DNA of 64,000 bases from Marinirhabdus gelatinilytica (GTDB lineage Bacteria > Bacteroidota > Bacteroidia > Flavobacteriales > Flavobacteriaceae). Positions within the stretch are counted from its first letter, which is position 1. Every line of letters starts with the position of its first letter. The position numbers were made by a program, and so were the translations under genes. Under the pieces are notes generated by a model. That model saw nothing but the letters and a program-made list of their open reading frames with translations, was not told the DNA's origin and searched no databases. Below are positions 1 through 9,347 of this stretch, in pieces. The stretch covers positions 407,941 to 471,940 of the forward strand of contig NZ_QRAO01000003.1 in the NCBI RefSeq assembly GCF_003353425.1. The letters are read 5' to 3'.

Positions 1-1
1 T

Positions 2-334
2 ATCAACCCCGAAGAGCTACCTACGGGCGACTTCACTATGCTACCCCCTTTTGAATATTTCAGGATGAACCATAAGGATATTGCCGCACACGAAGCAACA
101 GGAGAAATTATGGTGGGCGATTCTATTTCAAGGTACACAGTAAGCTATCCTTCCTTAAAGCGAAAACTGAAGCTCTATTTCAGCAGTACTCCTCCCTATA
201 CTATTGAACGCTGGGAAGAGACCCACGAAAACGGTTTGGTGACTTCGGCAGAAAAAATGAAACGTATAAATACCGCCTATTGGAAGCAAAATAATACTAC
301 ATTTGAACATCTACGAGATTCTTTAGGGTTATAA
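2..334 (+). CDS. C-terminal part of a Bacteroidota protein often annotated as septum formation inhibitor Maf-like (partial)
   Basis: The reading frame is open from the first complete codon at position 2, so the gene begins upstream of the window and only about 110 C-terminal residues are seen. The visible part includes LPTGDF and a WEET motif followed by KRINTAYWKQN. This pattern matches my memory of a Bacteroidota family of about 250 residues, usually a lipoprotein, that databases often label 'septum formation inhibitor Maf'. It does not look like the true Maf nucleotide pyrophosphatase, so that label is probably wrong. The stop lies 2 bp before the MscS gene, which suggests co-transcription. 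The function is unknown, and family assignment is moderate because the N-terminal half is missing. Confidence 0.6.
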   Translation: MNPEELPTGDFTMLPPFEYFRMNHKDIAAHEATGEIMVGDSISRYTVSYPSLKRKLKLYFSSTPPYTIERWEETHENGLVTSAEKMKRINTAYWKQNNTTFEHLRDSLGL

Positions 335-336
335 TT

Positions 337-921
337 ATGAGCAACTTTCTTTACACTCACGGCATACAGTCTATATGCGTTATTGTTTTTTTGGTAGTGC
401 TACGGTTTATCCTAATTTCCATAACACGGCGTTTTGCAAATAAATACGAACGTGTAGAACACCGCACCGGACTTATTGTTAAGCATATAAATTATGCAAC
501 CCTGTTTTTACTTGCCCTTTCGCTCATCATTATTTGGGGTGTGGATTTTCAGGATTTTGGCTCGGTATTTCTTTCAGTATTTGCCGTGATAGGTATCGGT
601 TTTTTTGCACAGTGGTCTATCCTTAGCAATATTACCAGCGGTATTATTATGTTTTTCATATTTCCCTATAAAATTGGCGACTTCATAAAAATCCACGATA
701 AAGAGCATAGTTACGAAGGCATTATAGACGATATAAAGACCTTCCATGTAATCATTAAAACTGAAAAAGGCGAAACCATAACCTATCCCAATAGTTTGAT
801 CCTCCAAAAAGGGGTGAGCGTGCTAAAGCCCGAAGAGATTGGGTTGGTAGATGAATTGTTCCATCCCGAAACAGCCGAAAAGGAAGACGATAAAAATGTT
901 AAAGAACAGCCAATAGATTAA
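337..921 (+). CDS. small mechanosensitive channel (MscS family)
   Basis: This 194-residue membrane protein has about three hydrophobic segments in its first 100 residues. They are followed by a short beta-rich domain containing PYKIGDFIKI and a stretch like TEKGETITYPNS. That order is typical of the MscS pore helix and its first cytoplasmic beta domain. Family members release osmolytes on membrane tension. The protein lacks the long C-terminal cage of E. coli MscS (286 residues), so it is a minimal form common in Bacteroidota. Its stop codon shares one base with a possible ATG of the next frame (TAATG at 919-923), but the likely PIG-L start is 50 bp further on. Confidence 0.82.
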   Translation: MSNFLYTHGIQSICVIVFLVVLRFILISITRRFANKYERVEHRTGLIVKHINYATLFLLALSLIIIWGVDFQDFGSVFLSVFAVIGIGFFAQWSILSNITSGIIMFFIFPYKIGDFIKIHDKEHSYEGIIDDIKTFHVIIKTEKGETITYPNSLILQKGVSVLKPEEIGLVDELFHPETAEKEDDKNVKEQPID

Positions 922-971
922 TGCAAGGGTTCATTTTCGGTATATTTGGTTGCCTAGAAAAACATAGCTCA

Positions 972-3464
972 ATGCGCAACAAACAACCTATTTTACTACT
1001 ACTTTTTGTAGTTGGCTTTACTTCGCTATTTGCACAACAACCTGCCAAACCCACAGCTTCAGAAATTTACCATAACCTTCAAAAATTAAACTTTGTAGGC
1101 TCCGCACTATACATCGCAGCACATCCCGATGACGAAAACACCCGCCTTATCTCTTATCTGGCTAACGATGTAAAGGCACGAACAGCCTATCTTTCCTTAA
1201 CACGGGGCGATGGCGGACAAAATCTTGTGGGGCCAGAGATACGGGAACTTTTGGGCGTGATTCGTACCCAAGAACTATTGGCGGCGAGAAGGACAGACGG
1301 TGGCCAGCAGCTCTTTACCCGAGCTAACGATTTTGGTTACTCAAAACATCCTGACGAAACCCTGGACATTTGGAACAAAGAAGAAGTATTGGGGGATGTG
1401 GTACGTGCCATCCGAAAATTTAAACCAGACGTGATCGTTAATCGCTTCAACCACCGCAATCCCGGGAGCACACACGGGCACCATACAGCCAGCGCGATGT
1501 TGAGCGTAGAGGCGTTCGATTTGCTGGACAATCCTACAAAATATCCAACCTCTGCCAAGACTTTTGGCACTTGGCAACCCAAACGGTTGTTCTTTAATAC
1601 CTCGTGGTGGTTCTATGGAAGCAGGGAAAATTTTGAAAAAGCAGATAAAAGCAAGCTGGTTGAAGTACAAACTGGTAATTATTATCCCGCCCTGGGTCTT
1701 TCCAATGGTGAAATAGCCTCACTGAGCCGAAGTATGCACAAGTCGCAAGGATTTGGGAGCACTGGCTCCCGTGGCAACCAAACCGAATATCTGGAATTTT
1801 TAAAGGGTGACTTCCCCAAAGACAAATCCAATCTATTTGATGGTATTGACACCTCTTGGAATAGGCTGGAAGGAGGTGCGGCCATTGGCGCGATCTTGAA
1901 TCCGCTGGAAGAAAATTTCAACTTTACAAATCCTTCGGCTATGTTGCCACAGCTTACACGGGCTTATGAACTCGTGAAACAACTAAATAACGACCATTGG
2001 CGGGAGATTAAACTGAAGCAACTAGAAACCCTCATCTTGGATTGTGGCGGTATCTTCTTGGAGGCCGTGGCAAATACAAACACCATAAACCCCAACGGAA
2101 GCTACGAAGCAACTTTTGAAGCCATTAACCGAAGTGACTATCCCGTAACCATCAACAGTATTAAAAACTCCAATGGTAAAGTTCTTTTGGCTGTTGGTGA
2201 AACGCTGCAACCCAATGAAAAAAAGGAGTTTCAGATGACTATCACCTCTTCGGCCTCAAAAGTTTCAGCACCGTACTGGCTCAGCCAGAAAGGAACATTG
2301 GGCATGTACAAAGCCCCTGAAAATATGATTGGGCTTCCTGAAACACCAGCTCCGGAGCAAGTCGTATTTGAGCTTCAGCTAAGCCGAACAGAAATTCCGG
2401 TCACTCGGGATGTAGTCTATAAATATACCGATCCCGTAAAAGGCGAGGTGTACCAACCCTTGGAAGTATTGCCAGCGGTAACTACAAGCATCCCGGAAAA
2501 AGTTTTGATTTTTTCTTCGGAAGCTTCTAGAGTGGTACCTGTTACCGTAACAGCGGGACGAGATAACGTTACGGGTTCGGTCACCTTGCAACACCCCAAA
2601 GGCTGGGAGGTTGCGCCAGCGCAAGGAGTTTTCAATATTGATAAAAAAGGACAATCGCAAACACTTCAGTTTACAGTAACACCTCCAAAGGAGCAAAGTG
2701 AAGGCTATTTGAATGTTTTGGCACAAATGGGCGACCAGTTTTTTGAAAAGGAACTGGTAACTATAGACTACGACCATATTCCATTTCAACGGGTGTTATT
2801 GCCTTCAGAAGCAAAAATTGTACGTATTGATATTGAAAAGAAAGGTGAACATATAGGATATATTGAAGGAGCTGGGGATGCTATTCCGCAGAGTTTACGG
2901 GAGATTGGTTACAGCGTGACCACAATAGCCCCTTCTGAAATTATCGCCAGCAACCTAAACCAATACGATGCCATTGTAGTGGGAATACGCGCATACAATA
3001 CCGTACCAGACCTTGCCTTTAAACAAACCGAATTGAACAACTATGTTGAAAATGGCGGGACATTGCTATTACAGTACAACACAGCGCATAGGATGGTCAC
3101 CAAGGATATTGCCCCCTATCCTATCACCTTGTCCCGTGAGCGTGTGACGGACGAGTTTAGCGAGGTAAGGATTTTAGCTCCCAACCATCCTGTCCTGAAC
3201 AATCCCAACACGATTACCCAAACCGATTTTGAAGGCTGGGTGCAAGAACGCGGTCTCTATTTTCCCAGTGAGTGGGATGAAAATTTTAAGCCCATCCTAG
3301 CTATGAAAGATAAGGGTTATGGCGAGAGCAAGGGGTCGCTCCTGGTAGCTTCCTATGGAAAAGGACACTATATTTACACTGGCCTTAGTTTTTTTAGGGA
3401 ACTGCCCGCAGGTGTGCCCGGTGCCTATAGATTGTTTGCCAATTTATTATCGGTTGGTAAGTAA
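972..3464 (+). CDS. secreted PIG-L family deacetylase
   Basis: This protein of about 830 residues begins with a clear signal peptide (MRNKQPILLLLFVVGFTSLFAQ minus its ends). I therefore place the start at 972 and not at the in-frame ATG at 921, whose extra 17 residues are not signal-like. Just after it comes AHPDDE (His51 to Glu55), the zinc and catalytic motif of the PIG-L/LmbE fold. The distal histidines are in STHGHH near residues 168-171. PIG-L enzymes remove acetyl groups from N-acetylglucosamine-type sugars. The C-terminal two thirds look like beta-sandwich and GATase-like accessory domains. The next genes encode a tiny membrane protein and a sodium:solute symporter, so the deacetylase probably acts outside the cytoplasmic membrane on a substrate whose product is imported. 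The substrate itself is not shown by the sequence. Confidence 0.88.
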   Translation: MRNKQPILLLLFVVGFTSLFAQQPAKPTASEIYHNLQKLNFVGSALYIAAHPDDENTRLISYLANDVKARTAYLSLTRGDGGQNLVGPEIRELLGVIRTQELLAARRTDGGQQLFTRANDFGYSKHPDETLDIWNKEEVLGDVVRAIRKFKPDVIVNRFNHRNPGSTHGHHTASAMLSVEAFDLLDNPTKYPTSAKTFGTWQPKRLFFNTSWWFYGSRENFEKADKSKLVEVQTGNYYPALGLSNGEIASLSRSMHKSQGFGSTGSRGNQTEYLEFLKGDFPKDKSNLFDGIDTSWNRLEGGAAIGAILNPLEENFNFTNPSAMLPQLTRAYELVKQLNNDHWREIKLKQLETLILDCGGIFLEAVANTNTINPNGSYEATFEAINRSDYPVTINSIKNSNGKVLLAVGETLQPNEKKEFQMTITSSASKVSAPYWLSQKGTLGMYKAPENMIGLPETPAPEQVVFELQLSRTEIPVTRDVVYKYTDPVKGEVYQPLEVLPAVTTSIPEKVLIFSSEASRVVPVTVTAGRDNVTGSVTLQHPKGWEVAPAQGVFNIDKKGQSQTLQFTVTPPKEQSEGYLNVLAQMGDQFFEKELVTIDYDHIPFQRVLLPSEAKIVRIDIEKKGEHIGYIEGAGDAIPQSLREIGYSVTTIAPSEIIASNLNQYDAIVVGIRAYNTVPDLAFKQTELNNYVENGGTLLLQYNTAHRMVTKDIAPYPITLSRERVTDEFSEVRILAPNHPVLNNPNTITQTDFEGWVQERGLYFPSEWDENFKPILAMKDKGYGESKGSLLVASYGKGHYIYTGLSFFRELPAGVPGAYRLFANLLSVGK

Positions 3465-3485
3465 CCCAATAACTTAATTACTAAA

Positions 3486-3617
3486 ATGATGCAAACAGAC
3501 GAAGTAGTAGAAAAAGTAAAGGACAAATTTGTCTGGAAGTGGAAATACACCTTGGTATTGCTTCTCAATGCTGGGTACATTGTATTATTTTACTACATCA
3601 TGAAAGCCTACGCCTAA
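3486..3617 (+). CDS. 43-residue single-pass membrane protein next to the SSS transporter
   Basis: This is a short open frame starting at a double ATG (3486 and 3489) and encoding 43 residues. An acidic/basic N-terminal stretch (TDEVVEKVKDKFVWKWKY) is followed by one hydrophobic segment (TLVLLLNAGYIVLFYYIM). Its stop codon is immediately followed by the ATG of the symporter, with zero bases between, so translation is probably coupled. The length and charge pattern are those of a real small membrane protein. Some SSS transporters work with a small partner (the DUF4212 family), but this one is shorter, has only one segment, and I do not recognise it. It may be an accessory subunit of the symporter; that is inference from position. 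Confidence 0.72.
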   Translation: MMQTDEVVEKVKDKFVWKWKYTLVLLLNAGYIVLFYYIMKAYA

Positions 3618-5318
3618 ATGGAACAGATAGATTGGATCGTACTTATTGGCACTCTTGTTTTTATAGTTCTATACGGAACCTATAAGGCCCGTGGCAGCAA
3701 AAATGTAACAGATTACCTCAAGGGTGGTAACGATGCCCAGTGGTGGACAGTAGGGCTTAGTGTCATGGCAACGCAAGCCAGCGCCATTACGTTTTTATCT
3801 ACACCGGGGCAAGCCTTCCATAGCGGGATGGGGTTTGTACAGTTCTATTTCGGGTTGCCCATTGCAATGGTAATCATCTGCTTGGTGTTCATACCCATAT
3901 ACCATAGATTAAACGTATTTACAGCTTATGAGTATCTTGAAACCCGTTTCGACCTAAAGACGCGTACCCTCACTGCAATCTTATTTTTGGTGCAACGCGG
4001 ACTGGCTGCGGGTATCACCATTTTTGCTCCTGCCATTATACTTTCTGCGGTATTGGGGTGGAATTTGCTATACCTCAACATTATTATAGGTGTACTGGTT
4101 ATAATCTATACCGTAAGTGGCGGTACCAAAGCCGTGAGCGTAACGCAAAAGCAACAAATGGCCATTATATTTTTGGGGATGCTGTTTGCCTTTTTGCTTA
4201 TTCTGAATTATTTACCACTGGACATCACCTTTACCAAAGCACTGGAGATTGCAGGTGCCAGTGGAAAAATGGAAGTGCTGGATTTCTCCTTCGATTTTGA
4301 GAACCGCTATACCTTTTGGAGCGGGATGATAGGTGGAACATTCCTGATGCTTTCGTATTTTGGGACGGACCAGAGCCAAGTACAACGGTATCTCTCGGGT
4401 AAATCTGTCAAACAAAGCCAGATGGGCCTTATAATGAACGGTTTTCTTAAAGTCCCTATGCAGTTTTTCATTTTATTGGTTGGGGTTATGGTATTTGTAT
4501 TCTACCAATTTAATGCTTCTCCGCTTCATTTTAACCCCGCAGCTGTCGAGGATGTTATGGAAAGTGAGTATGCACAGCAGTACGTTGCCCTAGAGGATGA
4601 AAAAAAAGCAATAGACGCCCAACTTTTGGAGGCACAGATGGATTATTCGGTGGCTTCAACTACTTCAGAGAAAGAACAATTGAGTGCTGAGATACAAAAC
4701 TTTCAGCAACAAGAAGAATCGTTGCGGGAACAATCCAAGACAGTAATAAAAAAGGCGAACCCAAATGCCGAAACCAACGATAAGGATTATGTATTCATTC
4801 ATTTTATCCTGAACAACCTCCCCCGGGGATTGATAGGCTTATTGTTGGCCATGATCTTGAGTGCCGCTATGTCCTCCACGGCTTCAGAATTGAACGCTTT
4901 GGGCTCTACCACTGCTGTAGATCTCTACAAACGTAATACACCCGGTAAGAGTGATAAGCACTATGTAAGTGCAAGTCGTTGGTTCACCATGCTATGGGGG
5001 GTGGTCGCCATTATGATTGCGTGTGTTGCCAATTTATTCGAAAACCTGATTGAGCTCGTAAACATCATTGGCTCTATTTTCTATGGAAATGTGCTGGGCG
5101 TGTTCCTGCTTGCATTTTTCGTAAAATATGTAAAGAGCAATGCAACCTTTATAGCCGCTTTGATAACTCAAGCCATCATCGTTGTAGTTTGGTGGATGGA
5201 TGTAATGCCCTATTTATGGCTCAACTTAGTAGGATGTGCGCTCGTAATGTTTATTGCCTTGATATTGCAAACAATGCAAAAGAAAGGTAGTGATACCACT
5301 GAAGCTTCAGCATCCTAA
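3618..5318 (+). CDS. sodium:solute symporter (SSS family) with a coiled-coil insertion
   Basis: This 566-residue polytopic membrane protein has the SSS hallmarks: an N-terminal VTDYLKGGNDAQWW, then the WTVGLSVMATQASAITFLSTPG region, a GGTKAV motif, and LSAAMSSTASELNALGS late in the sequence. The family couples inward sodium flow to uptake of sugars, amino acids, sialic acids or similar solutes. Between roughly residues 310 and 390 it carries a long hydrophilic, Glu/Gln-rich stretch (VALEDEKKAIDAQL, EIQNFQQQEESLREQ) that looks like a helical hairpin or coiled coil between membrane helices. It lies directly downstream of the PIG-L deacetylase and the 43-residue membrane protein, so it may import a deacetylated sugar. 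The substrate is not known. Confidence 0.9.
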   Translation: MEQIDWIVLIGTLVFIVLYGTYKARGSKNVTDYLKGGNDAQWWTVGLSVMATQASAITFLSTPGQAFHSGMGFVQFYFGLPIAMVIICLVFIPIYHRLNVFTAYEYLETRFDLKTRTLTAILFLVQRGLAAGITIFAPAIILSAVLGWNLLYLNIIIGVLVIIYTVSGGTKAVSVTQKQQMAIIFLGMLFAFLLILNYLPLDITFTKALEIAGASGKMEVLDFSFDFENRYTFWSGMIGGTFLMLSYFGTDQSQVQRYLSGKSVKQSQMGLIMNGFLKVPMQFFILLVGVMVFVFYQFNASPLHFNPAAVEDVMESEYAQQYVALEDEKKAIDAQLLEAQMDYSVASTTSEKEQLSAEIQNFQQQEESLREQSKTVIKKANPNAETNDKDYVFIHFILNNLPRGLIGLLLAMILSAAMSSTASELNALGSTTAVDLYKRNTPGKSDKHYVSASRWFTMLWGVVAIMIACVANLFENLIELVNIIGSIFYGNVLGVFLLAFFVKYVKSNATFIAALITQAIIVVVWWMDVMPYLWLNLVGCALVMFIALILQTMQKKGSDTTEASAS

Positions 5319-5321
5319 AAT

Positions 5322-5486
5322 TCAATCGGGCAAATCTCTCATAAACATCTTGGCTACCATGGCATAGTAAAAATTTTTCTTCGGAAGATTTTTGCCACGG
5401 TGACGCGCTACCTTAATCTTGTTTATGGTGTAGAGCAAAAACAAGACCGCTGCAAGAATAATAAAAGTAAGTAGGTAGTAAGCCAC
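5322..5486 (-). CDS. small membrane protein ORF with non-ATG start
   Basis: On the minus strand an open frame runs without stops from the stop codon of the flavin oxidoreductase gene (5553) down to a TGA at 5322-5324. It contains no ATG before position 5400. A GTG at 5484-5486 would give 54 residues: a hydrophobic helix (LLTFIILAAVLFLLYTI) followed by a basic tail (KIKVARHRGKNLPKKNF) and an acidic end (RDLPD). The frame upstream of the GTG is also hydrophobic (FVFILYIVPAY), so the true protein may be longer and start at a rare ATT or CTG. Composition looks protein-coding. The stop lies 3 bp from the end of the convergent symporter gene. Existence is likely; the start is uncertain. Confidence 0.55.
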   Translation of the reverse strand: MAYYLLTFIILAAVLFLLYTINKIKVARHRGKNLPKKNFYYAMVAKMFMRDLPD

Positions 5487-5552
5487 GTATTTCTGATATG
5501 CTGGGACAATATATAAAATAAATACGAAATTTTTCTGAATTGAGCTTTCCAG

Positions 5553-6494
5553 TTATAAATCCTGTATGCTTATTTTAGCAGTTTCAAACTCTGAAACCAT
5601 TTCCTCAACTATTTGGGCAGCAGGTTTTATATCGTGTATAAGCCCTGCTATTTGGCCAATTTCCAGTTCTCCGTCATCAAGGTCGCCTTCAAACATCCCA
5701 CGCTTGGCACGGGCTCTTCCCAACAGTTCTTGCAATTGCTCTTTAGTAGGGTTCTTGGTGTACAGCTCCATCACCTCTTCAAAAAACTTATTTTTCAGCA
5801 TACGGACGGGTGCCAATTCTTTTAAGGTGAGCAAAGTATCACCTTCTTTGGCTTCCACCACCATTTTCTTAAAATTACGGTGAGCGCTACTTTCTTCCGA
5901 AGCTACAAAACGGCTACCCACTTGCACGGCATCGGCACCCAAGACCATTGCGGCCAACATTCCCTTGCCATTGGCGATGCCACCAGCGGCAATTAATGGT
6001 ATATCAATCTTCTCTTTCACCATAGGTATCAAGGTAAAGGTAGTAGTCTCTTCCCGGCCATTGTGCCCTCCTGCCTCAAAACCCTCGGCAACTACGGCAT
6101 CTACGCCCGCCTCTTGTGCTTTTAAAGCAAACTTTACACTGCTCACCACGTGCACCACGGTAATTCCTCTGTCCTTTAATTGCTGGGTGTAAGCCTTTGG
6201 GTTTCCCGCAGAAGTGAAAACTATTTTTACCCCTTCTTCAATAATGATCTGGATGATCTCCTCCAAATTTGGGTATAGCATGGGTACGTTTACGCCAAAG
6301 GGTTTGTTGGTCGCTTTTTTGCATTTCACGATATGTTCCCTTAAAACATCAGGGTACATAGAGCCTGCGCCCAAAAGACCCAAGCCGCCCGCATTGCTCA
6401 CGGCAGATGCCAACCGCCAACCACTGTTCCAAATCATCCCGGCCTGGATGATGGGATACGTAACATTGAAAAGTTGTGTGATTTTATTTTGCAC
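5553..6494 (-). CDS. NAD(P)H-dependent flavin oxidoreductase / nitronate monooxygenase family
   Basis: This 313-residue TIM-barrel flavoenzyme begins with an NVTYPIIQAGM motif, has GGLGLLGAGSM near residue 40, and carries the FMN phosphate-binding pattern AAGGIANGKGMLAAMVLGADAVQVGSRFVAS in segments around residues 165-195. These are hallmarks of the 2-nitropropane dioxygenase / FabK group. Members oxidise alkyl nitronates, or in the FabK branch reduce enoyl-ACP; which applies is not visible here. The ATG overlaps the last base of the upstream subtilisin gene by 1 bp, so both are probably on one transcript, although no functional tie between them is obvious. Confidence 0.87.
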   Translation of the reverse strand: MQNKITQLFNVTYPIIQAGMIWNSGWRLASAVSNAGGLGLLGAGSMYPDVLREHIVKCKKATNKPFGVNVPMLYPNLEEIIQIIIEEGVKIVFTSAGNPKAYTQQLKDRGITVVHVVSSVKFALKAQEAGVDAVVAEGFEAGGHNGREETTTFTLIPMVKEKIDIPLIAAGGIANGKGMLAAMVLGADAVQVGSRFVASEESSAHRNFKKMVVEAKEGDTLLTLKELAPVRMLKNKFFEEVMELYTKNPTKEQLQELLGRARAKRGMFEGDLDDGELEIGQIAGLIHDIKPAAQIVEEMVSEFETAKISIQDL

Positions 6495-8116
6495 TATTTC
6501 TTTAAGATTTTAAAGTTATTGGTAACACCTTCAGCCGTAATACTGGCTATGTACACCCCTCCAGATAAAGCTGAAATATCTACCTTGTTCTGTATTGCTG
6601 AAATTTGCTGTACCATAACCTGCTTGCCCAACACATTATACAGAGATACCGTTGCTCTTTCGGTTTGTTGTGGGAAGGAAACATTGAAGACATCGGTCAC
6701 TGGGTTTGGGTAAATAGCAAAGGTTTCTTTCAGTAATTGCGCTTCAATCCCCAAAGTTTTTAGAGCGTTGTAGGCATCTTCGAAATTTGGGATTCCGTAG
6801 CCCATTTCATCTGTAGGGTTGTTGAACAAGTGTGCCGACTCCCGAACCAATTGCATAATGGTACTGTTTTTTACCTCTGGTCTATATTCCCAAAGGCACG
6901 CTATCGCACCAGCCATAATAGGCGAGCTGAACGAAGTTCCACTGCTAAAGGTTACGTCTCCATCCTGATTTACGATGGCGGCATCCTGCCCCTGTGCCAT
7001 TACATCTGGCTTAATGCGCCCGTCCACAGTAGGGCCAATAGAGCTGAAGCTTGCATAATTTCCGTTAGAGTCTACTGCGCCAATGGTCAAGATCCCTTTG
7101 GAATCTCCCGGAGTGGCCACAAATGTAAATCCGCCACCATCGTTCCCAGCAGAGGTTACCAGCAGCATCCCTTTTTCGAACGCAATGTTGCCACCGCGGG
7201 CGGCTATGGTTGTTTCTCCATCGAGGTCTTCATAAGAGTGGTCGTAGCTGGGGTTATCGTAATCTTGGTAGCCCAAAGAGGTGTTTACCACATCCACACC
7301 CAAACTATCGGCACGTTCCAAGGCTTCAACCCACCAAGCTTCTTCAACAGGGTTTTCAGAAGGTCCAAACTCTGTTCTGAACAAATAGAAGGATGCTTCC
7401 GGAGCGGTACCTACAAAATTTTCATCTCCGTCCAAAAACGCTCCAATATTACTAAAAGTCCGTGCCCCGTGGGAGCCGGTACCATCTACATTGGTCTGTC
7501 TTTCAGCAAAATCGTAGGTTCCCAATAGGCGACCATCGGAAACCACATCAGCAAAGGCATCGTTTGTAAGTACATTTGGGAAACCACTGTCCATTACGGC
7601 CACGATCATTCCCTCTCCCGTTAAATTTTCCTCGTGCAAGAAATCTACTGCTAGCATTTCGGTTTGGTTGGTGGCTGCTCCATAATCGTATGTAATCCTA
7701 CTTTCCTGATTTTCAATAATGAATTTATCCTCGGTTGGCGGTTGGAATGGGCTCAAGTTCAAACCTTTGTCAGCAAATTCAACTTCCGTGACAAACGACA
7801 GATTTGTAAGCGCATTGATGTTGCTCTGGGAGCCACGCACATACACAGCATTTAACCACTTACTCTTTGCGTGTACGGTAATTCCGGATTGGTTTTTTAT
7901 CTGGGTGATATAGTCTTCGTTTACCGGCACATCCCGCTCATCTATGGGAGTATTGTGCATCGCCTTTCGGTCTATGGCTTCTTGTGTTAAAATCGTGATA
8001 GGGTTTGCGATGGAGGCTGCCACGTCTTCCTTATCGGCAAAGAACACTAGGGCATCCTCTTGTGCCATTGCTGTGACAGAAAATAACACAGTAGCTATTA
8101 GTATTAATTTTTTCAT
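6494..8116 (-). CDS. secreted S8 (subtilisin-like) serine peptidase with T9SS sorting domain
   Basis: This 540-residue protein has an N-terminal signal peptide (MKKLILIATVLFSVTAMAQ) and a propeptide-like region to about residue 140. The catalytic domain shows Asp176 (AVMDSGFP), His216 (GTGSHGART), Asn325 of the oxyanion hole (TSAGNDGGG) and Ser395 (SSGTSFSSP). The last 75 residues form a T9SS type A sorting domain: IYPNPVTDVFNVSF, then LYNVLGKQV, then SGGVYIASI and a lysine-rich end. The enzyme is thus predicted to pass the outer membrane through T9SS and act on the surface or outside the cell. It follows mnmA by about 30 bp and precedes the flavin oxidoreductase. Confidence 0.93.
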   Translation of the reverse strand: MKKLILIATVLFSVTAMAQEDALVFFADKEDVAASIANPITILTQEAIDRKAMHNTPIDERDVPVNEDYITQIKNQSGITVHAKSKWLNAVYVRGSQSNINALTNLSFVTEVEFADKGLNLSPFQPPTEDKFIIENQESRITYDYGAATNQTEMLAVDFLHEENLTGEGMIVAVMDSGFPNVLTNDAFADVVSDGRLLGTYDFAERQTNVDGTGSHGARTFSNIGAFLDGDENFVGTAPEASFYLFRTEFGPSENPVEEAWWVEALERADSLGVDVVNTSLGYQDYDNPSYDHSYEDLDGETTIAARGGNIAFEKGMLLVTSAGNDGGGFTFVATPGDSKGILTIGAVDSNGNYASFSSIGPTVDGRIKPDVMAQGQDAAIVNQDGDVTFSSGTSFSSPIMAGAIACLWEYRPEVKNSTIMQLVRESAHLFNNPTDEMGYGIPNFEDAYNALKTLGIEAQLLKETFAIYPNPVTDVFNVSFPQQTERATVSLYNVLGKQVMVQQISAIQNKVDISALSGGVYIASITAEGVTNNFKILKK

Positions 8117-8148
8117 CTTTCTCTTTCTTTAAAAATTTATCTGTCTTT

Positions 8149-9339
8149 TTAGGAAATAACGCCGCTTCCCAATAATTCATCCCCGCTGTACCAGGCTACG
8201 AACTGCCCTTCGGTAATGGCAGATTGGGGCTTTGTAAAGATAACATAAAGGCCCGAACGGGTTTGGTGTAATGTGGCTTTCTCTAACGGTTGTCGATACC
8301 GTATCCTTGCCATTACCTCCATGGTCTCACCTATTTTCAACACTAGATCTTCACGCACCCAATGTATTTCCTCTTTTTTTACAAAGAGACCGCGGCGGTA
8401 CAGACCGGGATGGCTCTTGCCCTGTCCGGTATAGATAATGTTTTCCTCAACATCGGTAGCGATGACGAAAAGAGGCTCCTGCGTACCTCCTACTCCCAAT
8501 CCTTTACGTTGCCCGTTTGTAAAATAATGGGCGCCTTGGTGTGTTCCCACTACGGTTCCATCATTTTTTTGGTATTGGGTTTTTGCTGAAAGGGTTTGCA
8601 AATTTTTTTCTTCTGAAATTTCAGCTCCTTTTTTATATCCTTCAAAATCTGAAGGAATTTCAACAATAGCTCCTTTTTTGGGTGCCAGTTGTTGTTGTAA
8701 AAATTCGGGCAAGCGTACTTTTCCTATAAAACACAAACCTTGTGAGTCGCGCTTTTCCGCAGTGATTAAATCTTGTGCTGCTGCAATCTCACGTACTTTT
8801 GGTTTTAACAATTCCCCAATGGGAAACAGGGTTTTTGCGAGTTGCTCTTGTGATAGTTGACATAGAAAATACGATTGGTCCTTATTGGGGTCCTTTCCTG
8901 CCAATAGTTGGTGGATGGTTTGCCCATCTTTCTGAAAGCTTGATTTCCTGCAGTAATGTCCCGTAGCAACAAAATCGGCTCCCAGATCTAGGGCGATTTT
9001 CATAAACACATCAAACTTTATCTCACGATTGCAAAGTACATCTGGGTTTGGGGTGCGTCCCATCTCGTATTCACGGAACATATAATCTACAATACGCTCT
9101 TTATATTGCTCGCTCAAGTCTACGGTTTGGAAGGGGATGTTCAGTTTTTGGGCTACCAACATAGCATCGTTGCTGTCTTCCAGCCAAGGGCATTCGTTGG
9201 AAATGGTAACTGAATCGTCGTGCCAATTTTTCATAAACAGTCCAATCACCTCATAACCCTGCTCCTTGAGCAAATAGGCAGCCACGCTGGAGTCTACCCC
9301 ACCGCTCAATCCTACTACTACGCGCTGTTTCTTTTTCAT
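8149..9339 (-). CDS. mnmA: tRNA-specific 2-thiouridylase MnmA
   Basis: This 396-residue protein shows the PP-loop [13 protein letters not shown] near the N-terminus, the catalytic Cys in [12 protein letters not shown] and the second Cys in GLCFIGK, as expected for MnmA. It thiolates uridine 34 of tRNA Lys, Glu and Gln using sulfur passed along a relay. I chose the ATG at 9337-9339. A GTG three codons upstream is in frame, but it overlaps a -7 box (9348-9355), so it cannot lie on a transcript made from that promoter. The leader would be only a few bases. Length is normal for the Bacteroidota form. It is followed closely by the subtilisin gene. Confidence 0.95.
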   Translation of the reverse strand: MKKKQRVVVGLSGGVDSSVAAYLLKEQGYEVIGLFMKNWHDDSVTISNECPWLEDSNDAMLVAQKLNIPFQTVDLSEQYKERIVDYMFREYEMGRTPNPDVLCNREIKFDVFMKIALDLGADFVATGHYCRKSSFQKDGQTIHQLLAGKDPNKDQSYFLCQLSQEQLAKTLFPIGELLKPKVREIAAAQDLITAEKRDSQGLCFIGKVRLPEFLQQQLAPKKGAIVEIPSDFEGYKKGAEISEEKNLQTLSAKTQYQKNDGTVVGTHQGAHYFTNGQRKGLGVGGTQEPLFVIATDVEENIIYTGQGKSHPGLYRRGLFVKKEEIHWVREDLVLKIGETMEVMARIRYRQPLEKATLHQTRSGLYVIFTKPQSAITEGQFVAWYSGDELLGSGVIS

Positions 9340-9347
9340 TATGGACA

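Noticed and set aside
6830..7528. Open plus-strand frame of 232 codons inside the subtilisin gene
   Set aside because: It is antisense to a clearly coding gene with catalytic motifs and has no coding character of its own.
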